This document shows, in pieces, positions 35,969 through 48,642 of a stretch of DNA of 64,000 bases. The position numbers and the translations under genes are program-made. Positions within the stretch are counted from its first letter, which is position 1; each line of letters opens with the position of its first letter. Source of the DNA: Calycina herbarum (Eukaryota > Ascomycota > Leotiomycetes > Helotiales > Pezizellaceae); the NCBI GenBank assembly GCA_001414485.1, contig LLEY01000188.1:1-64000 (forward strand). Direction: 5' to 3'. The notes below the pieces were generated by a model. The model was not told where the DNA came from and searched no databases. It was given only the letters and a program-made list of their open reading frames with translations.

Positions 35969-37203
35969 TCATCTATGTCTCAAATCAACCAAGTCCTCCT
36001 CACTCCCCGCACCCCTCAAATCAAGTTGCAAAACATCCTCCTGATCCTCCCTCTCCCTCCTCTTCCTCTCCAACGCCTCCAAATCCTCTTCAAGCTCTAA
36101 TTCCACTTCCTCCCCATTCAAAAGACCTTCCTCCTCTCCATGTCCATGCTCCTCATCTAACTCACGTTTCAACGTATCTTTTTCTTCTCGACGACCGATG
36201 ATGACGTTTCCAGCGACGAGAAGGGCGGCGCCGAGAAACCAGAGGGGAGGAAGGGATTCAGAGAATATGAGGAAGCCGAGCACGGCTGTGATCATGAAGT
36301 TTGAGGATGTGTTGAGGATGGAGACTTGGGTTGTTGAGGTTCCGCGGGCGAGAGCTTTGGTGAAGAGGGTCCACATTATGCCGTTGAAGATTAGGTTTAG
36401 GGCGAAGAATATCTGGGGTTTTGTTAACTTTGAATCTTGAGTCTTTGGATTATGAGAGTAGGGAGAGGAGATATGAGATTGAACAAGTAGAAGATGAGAG
36501 GGGAGCAAGTGAGCGAGGCTCGGGAATTGAATGGGGAGTGCTTTGGCTTGAGAGTAGAATGAGAAATACATACCCCCCTGACGATGTATTCAACTACCTT
36601 CTCTCCCTTTCCGAGTCCAAATAAATTCGCTACCCATGTTGCAAAGGTAGTTGTGAGTTCGGTGGTAGTTCTATGAATCGAAGTCAGTGATAAGATCACG
36701 AGGAAATGATACGGATGCGCCGGAAGCTCAAAGTTCAATTCGGCTATTCATATAACTCAAACAATTCAGAACAATCGTGATAAATGATAGGAAGTCTTTC
36801 TTTTCTCCTATGAAAATCCCCAAGTTCCAATTCCATAAAAGATGAACACTTGCTACCAAAACCGAAAAACAGAGATAGTGTGGGGGAAGAAGGGGGTGAC
36901 ATACAACTTAGCAAACACGCCATTAAAAGCAGCACAAGCACCACTCATCACGGCCAGCGCAATCCACTGAGACTTCCGACTCAAATCCTTAAACTCCATA
37001 TCGTCTTTCGGTTCCGAATCTATCGACGATGATTCAGGTTGATGTTGTGGAGTCGTAGAAGCCGCATGTCCAGGTCGTTGGGATAAAGAGTGGCCGCCAA
37101 CTGACTTGCTGCCAAGCAGGGGAGTGGCCGAGTGGTCTTCCATGGCGGTGCTGGTCCCCTGATCCAGGGAGTTGGTTCTATTCTTAGCAGCGAGAGGCGG
37201 CAT
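35969..37203 (-). CDS. Drug/metabolite-transporter superfamily membrane protein, TMEM42-like
   Basis: Start at 37203 (MPPLAAKNRTNSLDQG). After a polar N-terminus of about 85 residues, membrane segments follow: WIALAVMSGACAAFNGVFAKL; then, after splicing, TTTFATWVANLFGLG; then FFALNLIFNGIMWTLFTKAL with TSTTQVSILNTSSNFMITAVLGFLIFSE and PPLWFLGAALLVAGNVIIG. The A/T/N-rich pair of helices around NTSSNFMITAVLGFLIFSE is typical of EamA/DMT proteins. The C-tail is very acidic (EEEGLLNGEEVELELEEDLEALE). Exon joins: GCTAAGTT|GTATGT to CATAG|AACTACC near 36673, and GTCAGGGG|GTATGT to CCCAG|ATATTC near 36416. Substrate unknown. Confidence 0.85.
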
Positions 37204-37965
37204 GGTGAAGAAAGAGGAAGAGACGTCGGTCAACAAGGCTAGCGTGCGCTGGATAGCTGCACTTGAGAGGCTGCTGAGTTTCTTTCAGTTACCTGAACCG
37301 GAAAGGACGAGGTGCCAAGGTATCTAAAGCGTATACAGAGGTACGAAAAGGTTGATGGATTGATGGACTGAATCGTATCAACTACTTTTTGATGCTACAC
37401 AAGTCAAAGTGGGTCAAACGACGTCTGTTTATTGGGATTTTGACAAGTGCCAAGACTAAGCAAAGCGGGAGGCCTTATCCGTTTATCAGCCGCCTGATTC
37501 AAGTGGGATAGAAGGCTGTTTCTCAGAGTGAGGACAGCAAGTCTATTTTGAGGTTATCCTACACGAAATCATTTTCATCTGGCATGTTACATTTTTTTGA
37601 CTCAAGTCAACTTTCTCACAAGTAAAGGGACACCAGAATTGGTCGAATCATGCTGTAGATTTGATGACGGGTTTTCCACAACCGTAGTGAAATACTCCAC
37701 CCCCAGTAATTATTCTCAATAAATCCAGGCCGCGTCAGAAAAGTGACACTCAACCAAGTTTGTCCCATTACGCCTAAAACAACTGGATCCCTCCCACACT
37801 CGTCATGGTGAAATGAGGTTCCTGCCCTTGGTATCAATTTCAGAGGAGCCGTGTTCGCAAAATAAATGAGCCGTAGAGCGCTGGAAATCTATCGGAGGAA
37901 AGCTGACATAAAGCTTGCAGCGCAACGATGAGGTAGTCGAAGAAGCATCCGTAGGTATCCGTCCA
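37204..37965. other. Intergenic stretch between two minus-strand genes
   Basis: Promoter side of the DMT gene and 3' side of toa2. No gene or repeat recognised. Confidence 0.4.
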
Positions 37966-38443
37966 TCATGCAGTTGTGTTGTCGCCCGGCCGCTTGCTGT
38001 TGCAGCTTACGATTCTGATCTTCTCTGCAATAACTGGCTGTGTTTGATTGTCCATCTTGAAAGTAACATCCTTGATCAAGAAGGTCCAGACTTCATCGCA
38101 GAAACGGTAGGTATCGAGATGTCCCTTGTAGGCGAATTAGCCTGGGTCGAATCACCTTTCCCTCCCCCGCAATGAGGGGTAATACCTTGAATGTCAACCT
38201 AGCCTTAACCTTCTCCGCCAACGCCTCGGTAATACTGCGATCAAAGTTCGCCAGAATCTTCATCGCAAGTTGCGGTTCGATGCGGCGATCGCTGATGAGG
38301 TCGTCGAGGGTGTCCGTGAGCGACATGCCGATGCTACATCAGATCCAAGTCAGTTTGAATAGCAAAACATACTGTAAAGCAAAGGCACAGTACCTGCTCC
38401 GGCGATAGAGCTCGTAGAAACTCGACTGATTGTTTTGCGCCAT
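37966..38443 (-). CDS. toa2: Transcription initiation factor IIA gamma (small) subunit
   Basis: TFIIA stabilises TBP on promoter DNA; this is the small subunit. Start at 38443: [16 protein letters not shown] is spliced to [35 protein letters not shown] and [13 protein letters not shown] (helical bundle). The last exon is [26 protein letters not shown] (beta barrel, TBP-contacting) and ends [17 protein letters not shown] at 37966. Three exons; donors are GTACTG and GTATTA. About 110 residues, full family length. Divergent from vma16 with 210 bp between the start codons. Confidence 0.95.
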
Positions 38444-38653
38444 GGTTAGTATCTGACCTGACGTTGGTGTTTTGTTTAAGTGTGCAGGCAACAACGGAAG
38501 GCTGATTGATATGGAGGGCTTAGTCAGCCGACCTAAGTTGAGCCGCCAATTACGAGGTTCGCTTCCGTCACCTCCAAGAAGGCAACCGGAGCTTCACCAC
38601 GACAATCGCAATCGCATTTCCATCAGGTCTCTACGCTCAATCGAACCGGCAAG
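38444..38653. promoter_or_regulatory. Compact divergent promoter of toa2 and vma16
   Basis: Only 210 bp separate the two start codons, so both 5' leaders and promoters must share this DNA. No named motif identified. Confidence 0.6.
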
Positions 38654-39458
38654 ATGAGTCTCAAATATGGCCTTGGAGGTGCTACCACAACGCTGGCGGT
38701 AGTGGGAGCTTGTAAGCAGCAAATCAAATGGTGTGAGGGGATGGGTCTGACAGTTTCTAGATCTGCTCTTTACTGGTGATGGAGAAGCTTTCAATGTACG
38801 TTCAGCACCGGCAGACTGTTTGCAAAGCTATGCTGACCTTTCCCGAAGTTTGGACAATTCCTCTTAGATGTTTCCCCCTACGCTTGGGCAGATATGGGCA
38901 TCGGCATGTGCATAGGATTGTCTGTTGTTGGAGCAGCATGGTACAACCACCCTCGACCCTTCAACGGACCTCGAACTTACAATATCATAGGGGCATCTTC
39001 ATAACTGGGTCGTCTATTCTTGGTGGAGGTGTTAGGGCTCCTCGGATTCGAACGAAGAACTTGATTTCGATTATTTTCTGCGAAGTCGTGGCCATCTACG
39101 GTGTCATCATGGCAATCGTGTTTTCATCGAAACTCAAGATGGTGGAAGGGGACGCGATGTACTCGGGAAGCAACTACTACACTGGATTTGCGCTGTTCTG
39201 GGCAGGATTGACGGTTGGGATGTGCAATCTCATCTGTGGTGTTTCTGTCGGAATCAATGGTAGTGGGGCTGCTTTGGCTGATGCTGCGGATCCAAGTTTG
39301 TACGTGGCATCGAGTTCATGCTTCTATACTTGTACTAACTCGAATCTCGCAGGTTCGTCAAGATCCTCGTCATCGAAATTTTCAGTTCAGTTCTCGGCCT
39401 TTTCGGATTGATCATTGGGTTATTGGTCGCAAGTAAGGCCCTCGATTTCAGCGCATAA
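38654..39458 (+). CDS. vma16: V-type ATPase proteolipid subunit c''
   Basis: Proton-carrying ring subunit of the vacuolar H+-ATPase. Five exons: 38654 onward ([19 protein letters not shown]), then [12 protein letters not shown], then [20 protein letters not shown] and [11 protein letters not shown], then [20 protein letters not shown] through [11 protein letters not shown], then [18 protein letters not shown] and [17 protein letters not shown]. Hydrophobic helices include [20 protein letters not shown], whose buried Glu is the proton site, and a second Glu in [10 protein letters not shown]. Four transmembrane helices plus an N-terminal one fit the c'' type rather than c or c'. About 200 residues. 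Confidence 0.94.
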
Positions 39459-40637
39459 GACAAGCTTTCAACGACCAAAGGTTAGCGCGACCCGCATACA
39501 AATCGAGGACTGTTGTGTATACCAACAATGCGGATTGAGAGGAAGGCGTTTCGGTAGATAGGATGTTCGAATATTACTGGGAAGGATGAGCACGATTAAT
39601 ATCATCGTGGTGTTACTTTATGTATCATAGCAGGCCAAGAATGGAAACCCGTTTTCTACTATCTCCTAAGGGAACAAGGCGTCTAGATTCTTAGGTTGCC
39701 TTGTGGTTTCTAGAAAGTCGTTGTGGATTAGTTCGGACCTATGATAATTTTATGGATTGCTAGGTAACGTCTACTCTCTCCCAGGGAATAAGTCCAGTAT
39801 CGAATTGTAGATCATCATTACAACCCTGGGCATTAGAAGTAATGATTCTGTGTACCCTATCAAGCTATCTCACTAACTAATATATGACGCCCACAACGAT
39901 GAAGTCCCCAAAGAAGTTTGGAAAAACAGACTGAGGCTGAGAGTTACTCCCCGGTGATGATAGTACATCAGGTTCGTACCTCCCTATCTAATTCATTATT
40001 CCAGCTTTTTAAAGTAATTCATTTAAATTATCCTAAATACCTGCAACATTGTGAACAAACAACATACTTCGGACTAATTTCATGGGAGCTCCCCAAAGGC
40101 TACCAATCAAATCGCTAGAACATCGGCAATAACCCTTGTTGAACTAGCCTACCCCCCACGTGACATCTGGCACCCCGACTTTTTCTGCCCTTTTTCTTGC
40201 AATTTTTTCTTTCGACCTTTGAACTCTGCAACATGTTCTTCATGAATTTTCCCAGCTATGCCGATCGAGTCTTCTGGCAAACTCTAGACCTCTTCCTCTT
40301 CCTCTTCCAGAGAGATGTTTACCTGCTTCCTTCGAATGCAGGTCTACGTTTGCAACCGAGGTATTGGCTGCGCGCATCGCTCCCTATTTGCCGCGTTCAG
40401 CGAGCAACAGAGTCTCGTCGGGAAAGTTCGGCCTCGAGACGGCCTGACGGGCTAGCACTTGCCTGCCCCCGGCTTTCCCCTCCCCAGAATTTCCCCACGT
40501 ACATCAACGGGTAATCAGGCTAGTCTAGGTACCTGACTGATCCTCGCTCGTACGAGCACTTGCTCTGCTTTCAAACGCCTTTTCTTCTTCTCCCTTCTAC
40601 TGACTTTGAACCTCAATTTACAAAGCACAGGAAGATC
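39459..40637. other. Intergenic stretch with short-element relic
   Basis: From 39968 to about 40060 there is CAGGTTCGTACCTCCC, then TTATCCTAAATACCTG, a decayed relative of the elements at 48.8, 50.0 and 50.5 kb. Frames near 40.2-40.5 kb lie in the presumed promoter/leader of the dehydrogenase and show no domain. Confidence 0.45.
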
Positions 40638-41925
40638 ATGAGGTCTCACGTCAGATCATCAGCGCCGCTGATGCGGGCAGCTATGCAACATGTCCAACGA
40701 AGGACCTTCTCTGCCTCTCCGGCTCGAAATGCTCAGTGGGGCTTCATAGGTCTCGGCCAGATGGGTACGTACTCGCAACACCATTGAAGCAGAGCAATAG
40801 CTAACATCAAGCAGGATATAATATGGCTAGGAACCTACAAGCAAAGCTACCCTCTACCGATACCCTTCGTGTCTACGATATCAATTCCGAGTCCGTCAAC
40901 AAATTTGCAAACGAGACGAAGGCTTTATCGGGAGGAGCTGTTGTTGAGGTCGCCTCAAGTGTTCGTGAGGCTGCAGAAGACTCTGTAAGTTTTCCCCAAA
41001 CAGCCCGGTGCTGCTATTTATATGATGAGTTTGTTCCAAACAAATGATCTAAGTTGGGGTCCCCGTCTTGGGTGTACCTTCTCATGATTTTCAAAATTAC
41101 AACAAAGCCAATCCTCTGATTTCGACCTATTTACTCCCGCGATTATTCAATTCCTTCTTTGGATTTTTGCTAATTGTCGAGTATTAGGAAACTACAATTA
41201 CTGTACTCCCTGAGCCATCGCACGTAAAGAATGTGTTCGGTCAGATCCTCAAACCGCCGCTATCCGAAGAATTCGTCGCAAACCGTCTTTTCATCGATTG
41301 TTCAACAATTGACCCTGCTTCTTCCAGGGAGGTTGCCAATGCTGTGCATGCAACTCAGCAGGGCCGATTCGTCGACGCACCGATGTCGGGAGGGGTCGTG
41401 GGCGCCACAGCTGGTACCTTGACTTTCATGGTTGGGGCCTCGGATTCGGTGGTCTCGCGACTTGAACCAATCCTACTCATGATGGGCAAGAAGATGCTCC
41501 ACTGTGGAAGCCAAGGCGCTGGACTTTCTGGAAAGCTTGCAAACAATTATCTCTTGGCCATAAACAATATTGCCACTGCTGAAGCCATGAATTTGGGTAT
41601 CAAATGGGGCCTGGATCCTAAAGTTTTGGCTAACTTGATCAACATCAGTACCGGCAAATGTTGGCCAAGCGAAGTAAACAACCCAGTTAATGGAGTTGTT
41701 CTTGGTTCCCCAGCTTCCAGAGATTACAGTGGTGGCTTTGGCATAAGCCTGATGAAGAAAGACCTGAAACTTGCAATCCAAGCTGCCAGCGAAGCCGGAG
41801 CACGCCTCGAACTTGGTGACAGAGCAAGAGACGTCTACGAAGCTGCCGAGCAGCAAGAAGATTGCAAGAACAGAGACTTCAGCGTTATCTATAGATTCAT
41901 TGGTGGTGAGCAACAGAAGGTGTAA
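40638..41925 (+). CDS. 3-hydroxyisobutyrate dehydrogenase, mitochondrial
   Basis: Oxidises 3-hydroxyisobutyrate to methylmalonate semialdehyde with NAD+ in valine breakdown. Exons: 40638-40764, 40815-40984 and 41188-41925. The basic, Ser/Arg-rich leader (MRSHVRSSAPLMRAAMQHVQRRTFSASPAR) is a mitochondrial targeting peptide. The Rossmann motif GFIGLGQMGYNMARNL spans the first splice. DAPMSGGVVGATAGTL is the beta-hydroxyacid dehydrogenase substrate loop, and GAGLSGKLANNYLL carries the catalytic Lys and the Asn. KDLKLAIQAASEAGA closes the C-terminal helical domain. About 344 residues; all key residues present. Confidence 0.95.
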
Positions 41926-43409
41926 AGGCGCACGAGACGCGAGAAAACATTGGAGCTGGCGTTTCGGTTTTGGTAGCATTGGCGAAGACGGTTAAAGAAA
42001 CAGTACTTGTTACGAGATGGCACTTCCCAAACACTCTGGCCCTTACCCCCTTTCCCTTGAGGATCGGTTCAATCTGTGGTATAGGCCTATTTTTGGAGGA
42101 AGAAGATTGAATGTCCTCTTACTCACCGCGTTGTCTGTCCTTCATAGACTTCGAGGTCCATATTTTTTCGGGTCAACATTCAGTCCAAAATAAAGCATTT
42201 CAAGAAAGACTCTTTGCCCATATCTGAACCCCAAAGTGACAGTGAATGAGAGGTGAATTATAAATGCAATGTTAGAGAAGATGGCAACGAGTTATGTTGA
42301 TCTGGAAAGAGAAGACATTTTCTTGATTTTTCTGCTGCTAGGAATAAAAGCGGCAATGAATACTGCGGGTTCCAAAGAATCACTGCCATTATTCGGCGTA
42401 CACTTTGCTAACATCCCTAAACAATTTTGTTATAAAATATCTCGGATAATTAATTTAATTGCTCGAAGATATGTTAGAGGAACGAACTCAGTTCAGTTAT
42501 GTTAAGAAATTCTTGTAAATTACATGCTTCTCTTGAATTGTTTTGGACCTTTTAGAATAATGTCTTCCGGTAGATGTATATACACTGGACGATGACGATG
42601 ACAAGGGCTATTTGTTACCTTCCTCGATAGCTTTATTGTTCTAACCGTGTAGTAAAATGAATATACGAGACGATCCAGGTTGATGTTCTATTTTGTTTGT
42701 ACCATACTCAGAATCTTGGAACACGAAGAGCTAGAGAGGGAGGTACAAACCTAAAGTACACACTGCTGCTTTTTCTACCGACCGCGAGGATACATGTCGT
42801 TGTTTTCTGTGAGCTATTCCCGGGTTGCCCGATTCATAGGTAACCTACAAATAGTACAGTACCCTCTTCCAAATAGAGAAGACTACCAAATCAGCGTGGT
42901 TAATCTTTGCAAGCTTTTGGCACCTACGGGAGAGATTGAGTTACTTGTGAATCAATAGCTTACTCACAACCCCACGAATGAAATTTCTCGTTTTGCCCCT
43001 CTATCCTTCTCTTATCTACGGTACTCCAGAGATCACAGTACCCGTTTACTTTTTAGATAATATTTATCTGGAATCCGTAGATCCTCCATTTTCAAAGCAA
43101 CTCGCTGGGCTTCACGAAGTCTCAGCCAATCATCATTTCCCAATCAAAAGAAGACAAGCAAAACACCTGTGGATCGCCTCAATTTCAGGGCCACAATTTC
43201 CATGGAAATAATGAAAGTCTTTCGTAGTGATTTTGGCTTCCCTTGATCTAGAGGAACAAGACCCAAGGCCATTCTTCATTCATCTAGAAACAGACTCCAT
43301 TCTCATGCCACCGCATTAAATGCACAAACTCCAATTCATAAAACCTCCAACCCATCCCATAAGCATCACTACATCAATCACTTTTTCCAGTCCAGTCACC
43401 CAGTCCATC
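41926..43409. other. Intergenic stretch between convergent genes, with element relics
   Basis: Near 42735-42775 the sequence GAGGTACAAACC and CACTGCTGCTTTTTC resembles a decayed right end of the AAAAGCGGCAGT family. AACCGTGTAGTAAAATG at about 42645 matches a phrase near 31655. No gene recognised. Confidence 0.45.
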
Positions 43410-46400
43410 TTAATGTAACCTTCTCAGTCCTTCCACAAGCCCTCTCACGTCCTCAGATTTCAGTCCAATCTCCGTACAAATATCGTCCTGCAAAAACTCA
43501 CTAACATCCAAGAACCTCTCCACAAACTCCCCATCAATAAACCGATATGGTGTTTCATCTTCCCTAATCGGGCTCTTGAATGCACGGTAGGAGTTAAATT
43601 CGATATCTCCCAGAGTTTCGATATATGCATTCATCGCTACCTGGAGATTCCAGAGGTCGGTAAAGTGTTTTGGTGCGATGAGGGAGAGGAGGTATATTGA
43701 TCCTTCGGTCTGTATTTCGTTAGCAACATGGAATAAATTGTGGAAGTAGGGGAAGTGGGACTTACAGTAGCGAGAAAAGCTTTAGGGGCAACGACTGCTT
43801 CCGAAGTGACATTAAGTGATATGCGGTGGATTTTGTTCACCATTTCTCCCAGGTTCATACTGCCAATTACCTTGAGGCTTCTTTTTTCTTCCTCTTGAAG
43901 GGCATTTGGGTCGTGGAAGAGGAGGATGAGATTCCCTTCTTGGTCGGTTTCTAGGTACATGTTTCCTTGAATTCTGGAGACGCCTGTAGACCAGCAGGCT
44001 TCGTGATGTCGACCGATTTCCTTGAGTTCGTCTGCCAGACCGTCTTTGCCGGGTACGTATTCCAGTATCGAAACGGATTTCATCATGTCGGCTACTGCAA
44101 TGATATTTCCTGTGACTTCCAAGTCAATGGGTAGGGTTGACGTTCGATAGGTAGCTAGCTTTTTAAGCTCAGCTGATACTGCCGTACTTTCGTGATAGTT
44201 GTAGACGACAACGGTTTTGATGAGAGCAGCTACTATCTTGCCGTCATCCAATACATCGATTCGTCTGCAGACACCTTTGAGGTCATGTTTGTGGACTAGG
44301 AACGGGCTCCTGTTTTGATCGATTGCGAATATGAGAATTCTCCCCCTAGTCGAGGTTCTCTCGCAGTATTCTTCATCCATAAAACTGGTTCCAACAATGA
44401 ATCTTTCAGCCGGTTCCCGGTCACCATATTCAGTGGGAAGTAAGGCGCGCACCACGCACTCGACGAGTTCTGGTCCCTCTGTGCCCACGCCCAGCTGGAA
44501 TGGTTCCCCTAACTCCCCAAGAAGGACTTCTTCCACTAGCGAGAAGGTGCTTGTGATTTTCTCTTCGTTTCTTCTCAACTCCCGCTTTATACATCCAATG
44601 CCAAAAGCTCGTTCGTTTGGAGAGTATGCTATTCTCCGTACTGTTTTCCCCATGGGCAAGGTTTGGACATGTGTCCGCCGCACTGTGTCTATCTGAGAGA
44701 TCTTGATGTGTTCGGCAGTAGCCACAATGATATGATCACGATACTCTGCATGGTTAAAAGAGCAGACGCAGACAGCATCATCCGCTGTCACAGCAGAGTA
44801 GACCACAGTTCCTTCTGATCCATATATTAAGCTTGGGTGTTCACACATAGCGAAAATATTGGATAAGCCATCTTCGCCGGGTAGAATCTGGAATCGAGCT
44901 TGTTGAGAACCGAGGACTATACTCTTTCTTCCAGAAAGAGCAAGATTATTTTTGTCGACATTGAAAGTAAGCACGACGCCATCCTCCATTGCGACGAACA
45001 AGCTTGGGCCGAATCGGTCTGAGGGTAGCACCTGACTAAGAACGATATCTCGTGGTACAGATGCATTGTTTGACCGTCGCAGATTTTCGGAGTGAACGAG
45101 TTTAAGGTTGTTGAGTGTTAAGATGGAGAGAGAACCAGACTTCCAGAAACCGACAACACCAATATTTGGTATTTGTCGAGACACAAATATACAAGCAATT
45201 TGATCCCCGGCACTCAGATGCTCAACAGCAACTTCCCGTAGCTGGTCTTGGATGTTCAAAGAAACCAGAGTTGTTCCATTCGACGATATTAAGAGTTGAA
45301 AGTCATTTGCTGAAGCTGCTGTAATCACCTGCCCGCTGGGAACGTGCCACTGAGCAATTGGAAACGAAGGACCCAACCCAAGAACTGAGGCTGAGGTTGA
45401 GGTAACTTGCAATATTAAACCATTTGGTAGATTCTGTGCTAGAAGAATGTGCTGGTCTAAAGCGAGACCTCTAAAAGAATCAAGTTCTTCGATCTGACCC
45501 TCCTCATCAAACGCAAAGACTCTCGATTCAGTGAGAAACGAGACGACTAAGATGTCGTCGGTTTCTGAATTCTGGCTTGATTTCAACGAATACACTCCTT
45601 GGACGCCTTGCATATCTGCGATGATTCCAAAGTCCTTCAGGCCAACACCACTTCGCACACTCCGTAGACTTCCATCTTCGTGTGCTCCGCTGCAAGTGAC
45701 AAGTCTCGCCTGCCCTGAAGAATATTCATTTGGTCGCCCCTCTCCTTCTCGGCCTCCCAAGTCCATGACAGCAAAATCCAGGATAGGAGCAATGTTTGCC
45801 ATAGTTTGGAGAACACTTATAGGTGGAGTATCGTCGTCCTTTTCCAAGTTAACGGAAACAATCTGAGAATCTCCAACATGAGAGGCAATAAATAGGAACC
45901 CATTTCCCATATACACCATCTGCGTAGCCTTTGAAGTTTTTCCCAGTTTCCGCACAGTAATGTCATAGACCACAGCTTGCTCCACATGTATCGTCAAGAT
46001 ATAAAGCATTCCATAATCGTCCGCTAGGAAGTAATTCAAATCATCGTAACGCTCCCAAGCAACGAATATGGTCCCTTCTTGCAGAGAGAAGCGTTTGACG
46101 GCCTTGCTCTCGTCATCCAAATAAACAATTCTCGTATCTCCGACTACCATAACTCCTCCAAGCTGCGCCTTGGCAGCACTCGTATTCCTAGAAACATATC
46201 TCCTCTGTTCATCTTCTCCCTTTGGCACCGGTATTAGGTGACTGGCGCCTATCTCCAAATCGTCCAATTCGTTTTCCCGATTCTTCAGTGGATCAAACCG
46301 AGAGTATTGTGATTTCTCATCAATGATCCTATATGTCGCCAGCTTCACTTTCCCCTTTCCTTCCTCGTATAAAAATGCGACTTTCGGTCTATCCTCCTCT

Positions 46401-46986
46401 GTGTATAGAAAAGTTGAAGACCGAACCTTGAGTTCCGTAATCCTCAATTGTTCCGTAGCTTCTAGATATTCTTCCAAACCACCCTTCCTCATCCGCTGTT
46501 TAACCTTGCCCAAATTCAATATGCCTTGAAAGAGCTCCAACATAAAATAGCGCCCCGTCGGATCCACCAAACACCGATCTTGACTATTCGACTCTTGTAC
46601 AAACTTTTCCGTCAAATCCGTAAACTTGTGCATCGTATCCAGTTGCTCCGTGTCGGGGTTCCAGACCACGGTAAAGTATATAAATTTGATCGTGCCAATG
46701 AAGAGGTGGTCGGTTTTGGCGCCTGGGGGACGGATCTTTGCAAACATCGAGACGGAGCCATGGATGGCTTTGGAATGCTTCATTACCAGCCCTTCTTCTG
46801 TTGGTATCCATATTTCTACCCGGTTTGCTTTGCTGTGATGCGTGTTAGAAAATATTCTATTGTTTTGGGCGCGGGGTTCTGAAGGTCTTACGCCAGGACT
46901 AGACATTCCTCGTCGGGACTGAGGAGGTTCAACTTGATCGCATGGCGTACACTGCTAGGCCGGTGGAGAGTTGTAACGTATGCCAT
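43410..46986 (-). CDS. ddb1: DNA damage-binding protein 1 homologue
   Basis: Adaptor of Cullin4-RING ubiquitin ligases built of three beta-propellers; in filamentous fungi it acts in DNA repair and heterochromatin control. The first exon starts at 46986: MAYVTTLHRPSSVRHAIK, then LNLLSPDEECLVLA. A CACAG acceptor then gives KANRVEIWIPTEEGL. The large exon carries propeller strands (DPTGRYFMLELFQGIL; GGVMVVGDTRIVYLDDESKAV; KDFGIIADMQGVQGVYSL; NERAFGIGCIKREL). A short intron near 43705-43770 joins APKAFLAT to TEGSIYLLSLIAPKHFTDL. The C-terminal helical domain ends DGEFVERFLDVSEFLQ and VRGLVEGLRRLH. About 1,150 residues, close to family length. No defect seen. Confidence 0.94.
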
Positions 46987-47501
46987 TTTAGTTGGTCCCC
47001 TTGCAGCTTTGGGAGCTAGGGTCAATTAATCGGGAGATTTTGGGGTTTGCGTTGTTGTGAATTAAGCTCTAGAAGCTCCCTTAGTTGATGACGGCTCTAA
47101 TCGTGTTATCGGATATCTCGGGTTTAAGAATCTAATCATATCTCCGATTTAAATCTCCTGCAGTGAATACACCTAGCTTTCTAGGATACTTTTCAATTCT
47201 CCTAAAATATCTGGGCAACCACTTCACTAAATTATCCTAGAAAGTTAGATCACAAGGGCATTAACTGGCGCTTTTATCGTGAGCCAGAGTAGGAGTATAT
47301 AAGTGAAGGAATTATTGAGCTCAATTGTGTTTTTGAGAGTGCCTTCACGTAGAATGAATTTAGCTATTTTAAAGAGGTCAATTATGCTTTTTGGTGTCGC
47401 TCTAACCCAGGGTATCTTTTCCGTAATAAAAAAAAATGCCTCAAAAATGATCAATCCGTACTGTACAAAGTTCTCAATAGGTCTGGATCTTGGACCAATT
47501 G
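46987..47501. other. Intergenic stretch with element relic
   Basis: At 47190-47276 there is CAATTCTCCTAAAATATCTGG followed by TAACTGGCGCTTTTAT, a decayed right end of the short inverted-repeat family. It is close to the ddb1 promoter and the rpc37 3' end. No gene seen. Confidence 0.45.
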
Positions 47502-48642
47502 TTACGAATCAACCTCCATGATATCAGGTACTGCTGGCTGGACTTCTTCATCAGACAAACCACTCAAGTCATCCTCGTTCTTGACTTCTCCTTCTCTACC
47601 CTTTCCCTTCAAATCTCGTTTGCCCTTCTTGGATTTTTTACTTCTTGACAATCTTGCCTCGTCAGTGGGAGCACTGATGACATCCAAATATTCGCCGTTG
47701 TCCAAGCTCGATTGCAATTTTGGCAAATCTTCCAGTAATTGCTCATGAGTTAGCTCCTCCTTGGGGCCCACATAAAAGTTCTCATTAAACACTTCCCAAG
47801 CCTCGTCTTCCTCTTCGTCAAGGTATCGATGTTGGATCCAGGGTTCTTTCTGAGTATTGGAGATCCTTTTTGCCATAGTATCGGTGGTACTCTCCTCACC
47901 ATCAACGGTAGATTTGACCGTCATGGTGATGGCTCTTGCTCCAGCCGTTCCAGTAGTCATTGGTGCTTGGGGTGACGAAGATTTCTTTTGTTCGGCAAGG
48001 GCATCGATGTGATGGAATTGCGGGCGCATTTGGACTATGTGGTTGACAGGCGTGAGGTGGAGTTGATCTAAAAGTGACAATTAGTAAAAGTTCTGAGGAT
48101 TTTTCAAAAAGGTATGTTTTACCATGTCGAAAGGTGCCAACCAAATACTGTGGATTTGTGCCATCGCTCGTCACCATTTGACCGCCCAGAGTTTGCTTTC
48201 CCAAGACCTTGCCCATTTTCACAGCATTACCAAAGTCTCCTGCTGCAATCTGCCGAAAGGCATCCATCTCCTCATCCTCAGTTCTGCCCTTCCCTCTTCC
48301 CCTCATCTGTGCCCCTCCAATGCCAAAGCCACCAGGCAATCCATGACTCCCTTGGCCTTTACTCGCAGCGCTTTTGTTCAATGCCACACCATACTGCACT
48401 CCCTTGACTTTATCGTAATTGTTGAATTCATCTATCGGCACATCGATTTCGGCCATACCGGAGTGTGGCTTGGTTCTGAATTTCAGAGGCGTGCATTCAT
48501 TGCCCTTGGAGTAAGGTTGATCAACATTGCGGTTGGGGTATTGCAGAATGTAGATTTCGCGATCGTCGTTGCTTCGTGGTTTGATATAGACTTGATAAGT
48601 GGACACGATCGGATCGGTCTCGTCAATATCGGGTTCTCCCAT
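47502..48642 (-). CDS. rpc37: DNA-directed RNA polymerase III subunit Rpc37/RPC5
   Basis: Pol III-specific, TFIIF-like subunit that dimerises with Rpc53 and helps termination and reinitiation. Start at 48642: MGEPDIDETDPIVSTYQVYI, then DREIYILQYPNRNVDQPY, KFRTKPHSGMAEIDVPI and VKGVQYGVALNKSA, the Sin-like/RPC5 family core. One intron (donor GTAAAA near 48124) joins YLVGTFRH to DQLHLTPVNHIVQMRPQF. The C-terminal part is polar with EDEEAWEVFNENFYVG-like and acidic stretches and ends PDIMEVDS. The intron position is supported by a clean phase. Divergent from the Sna3-like gene. Confidence 0.85.
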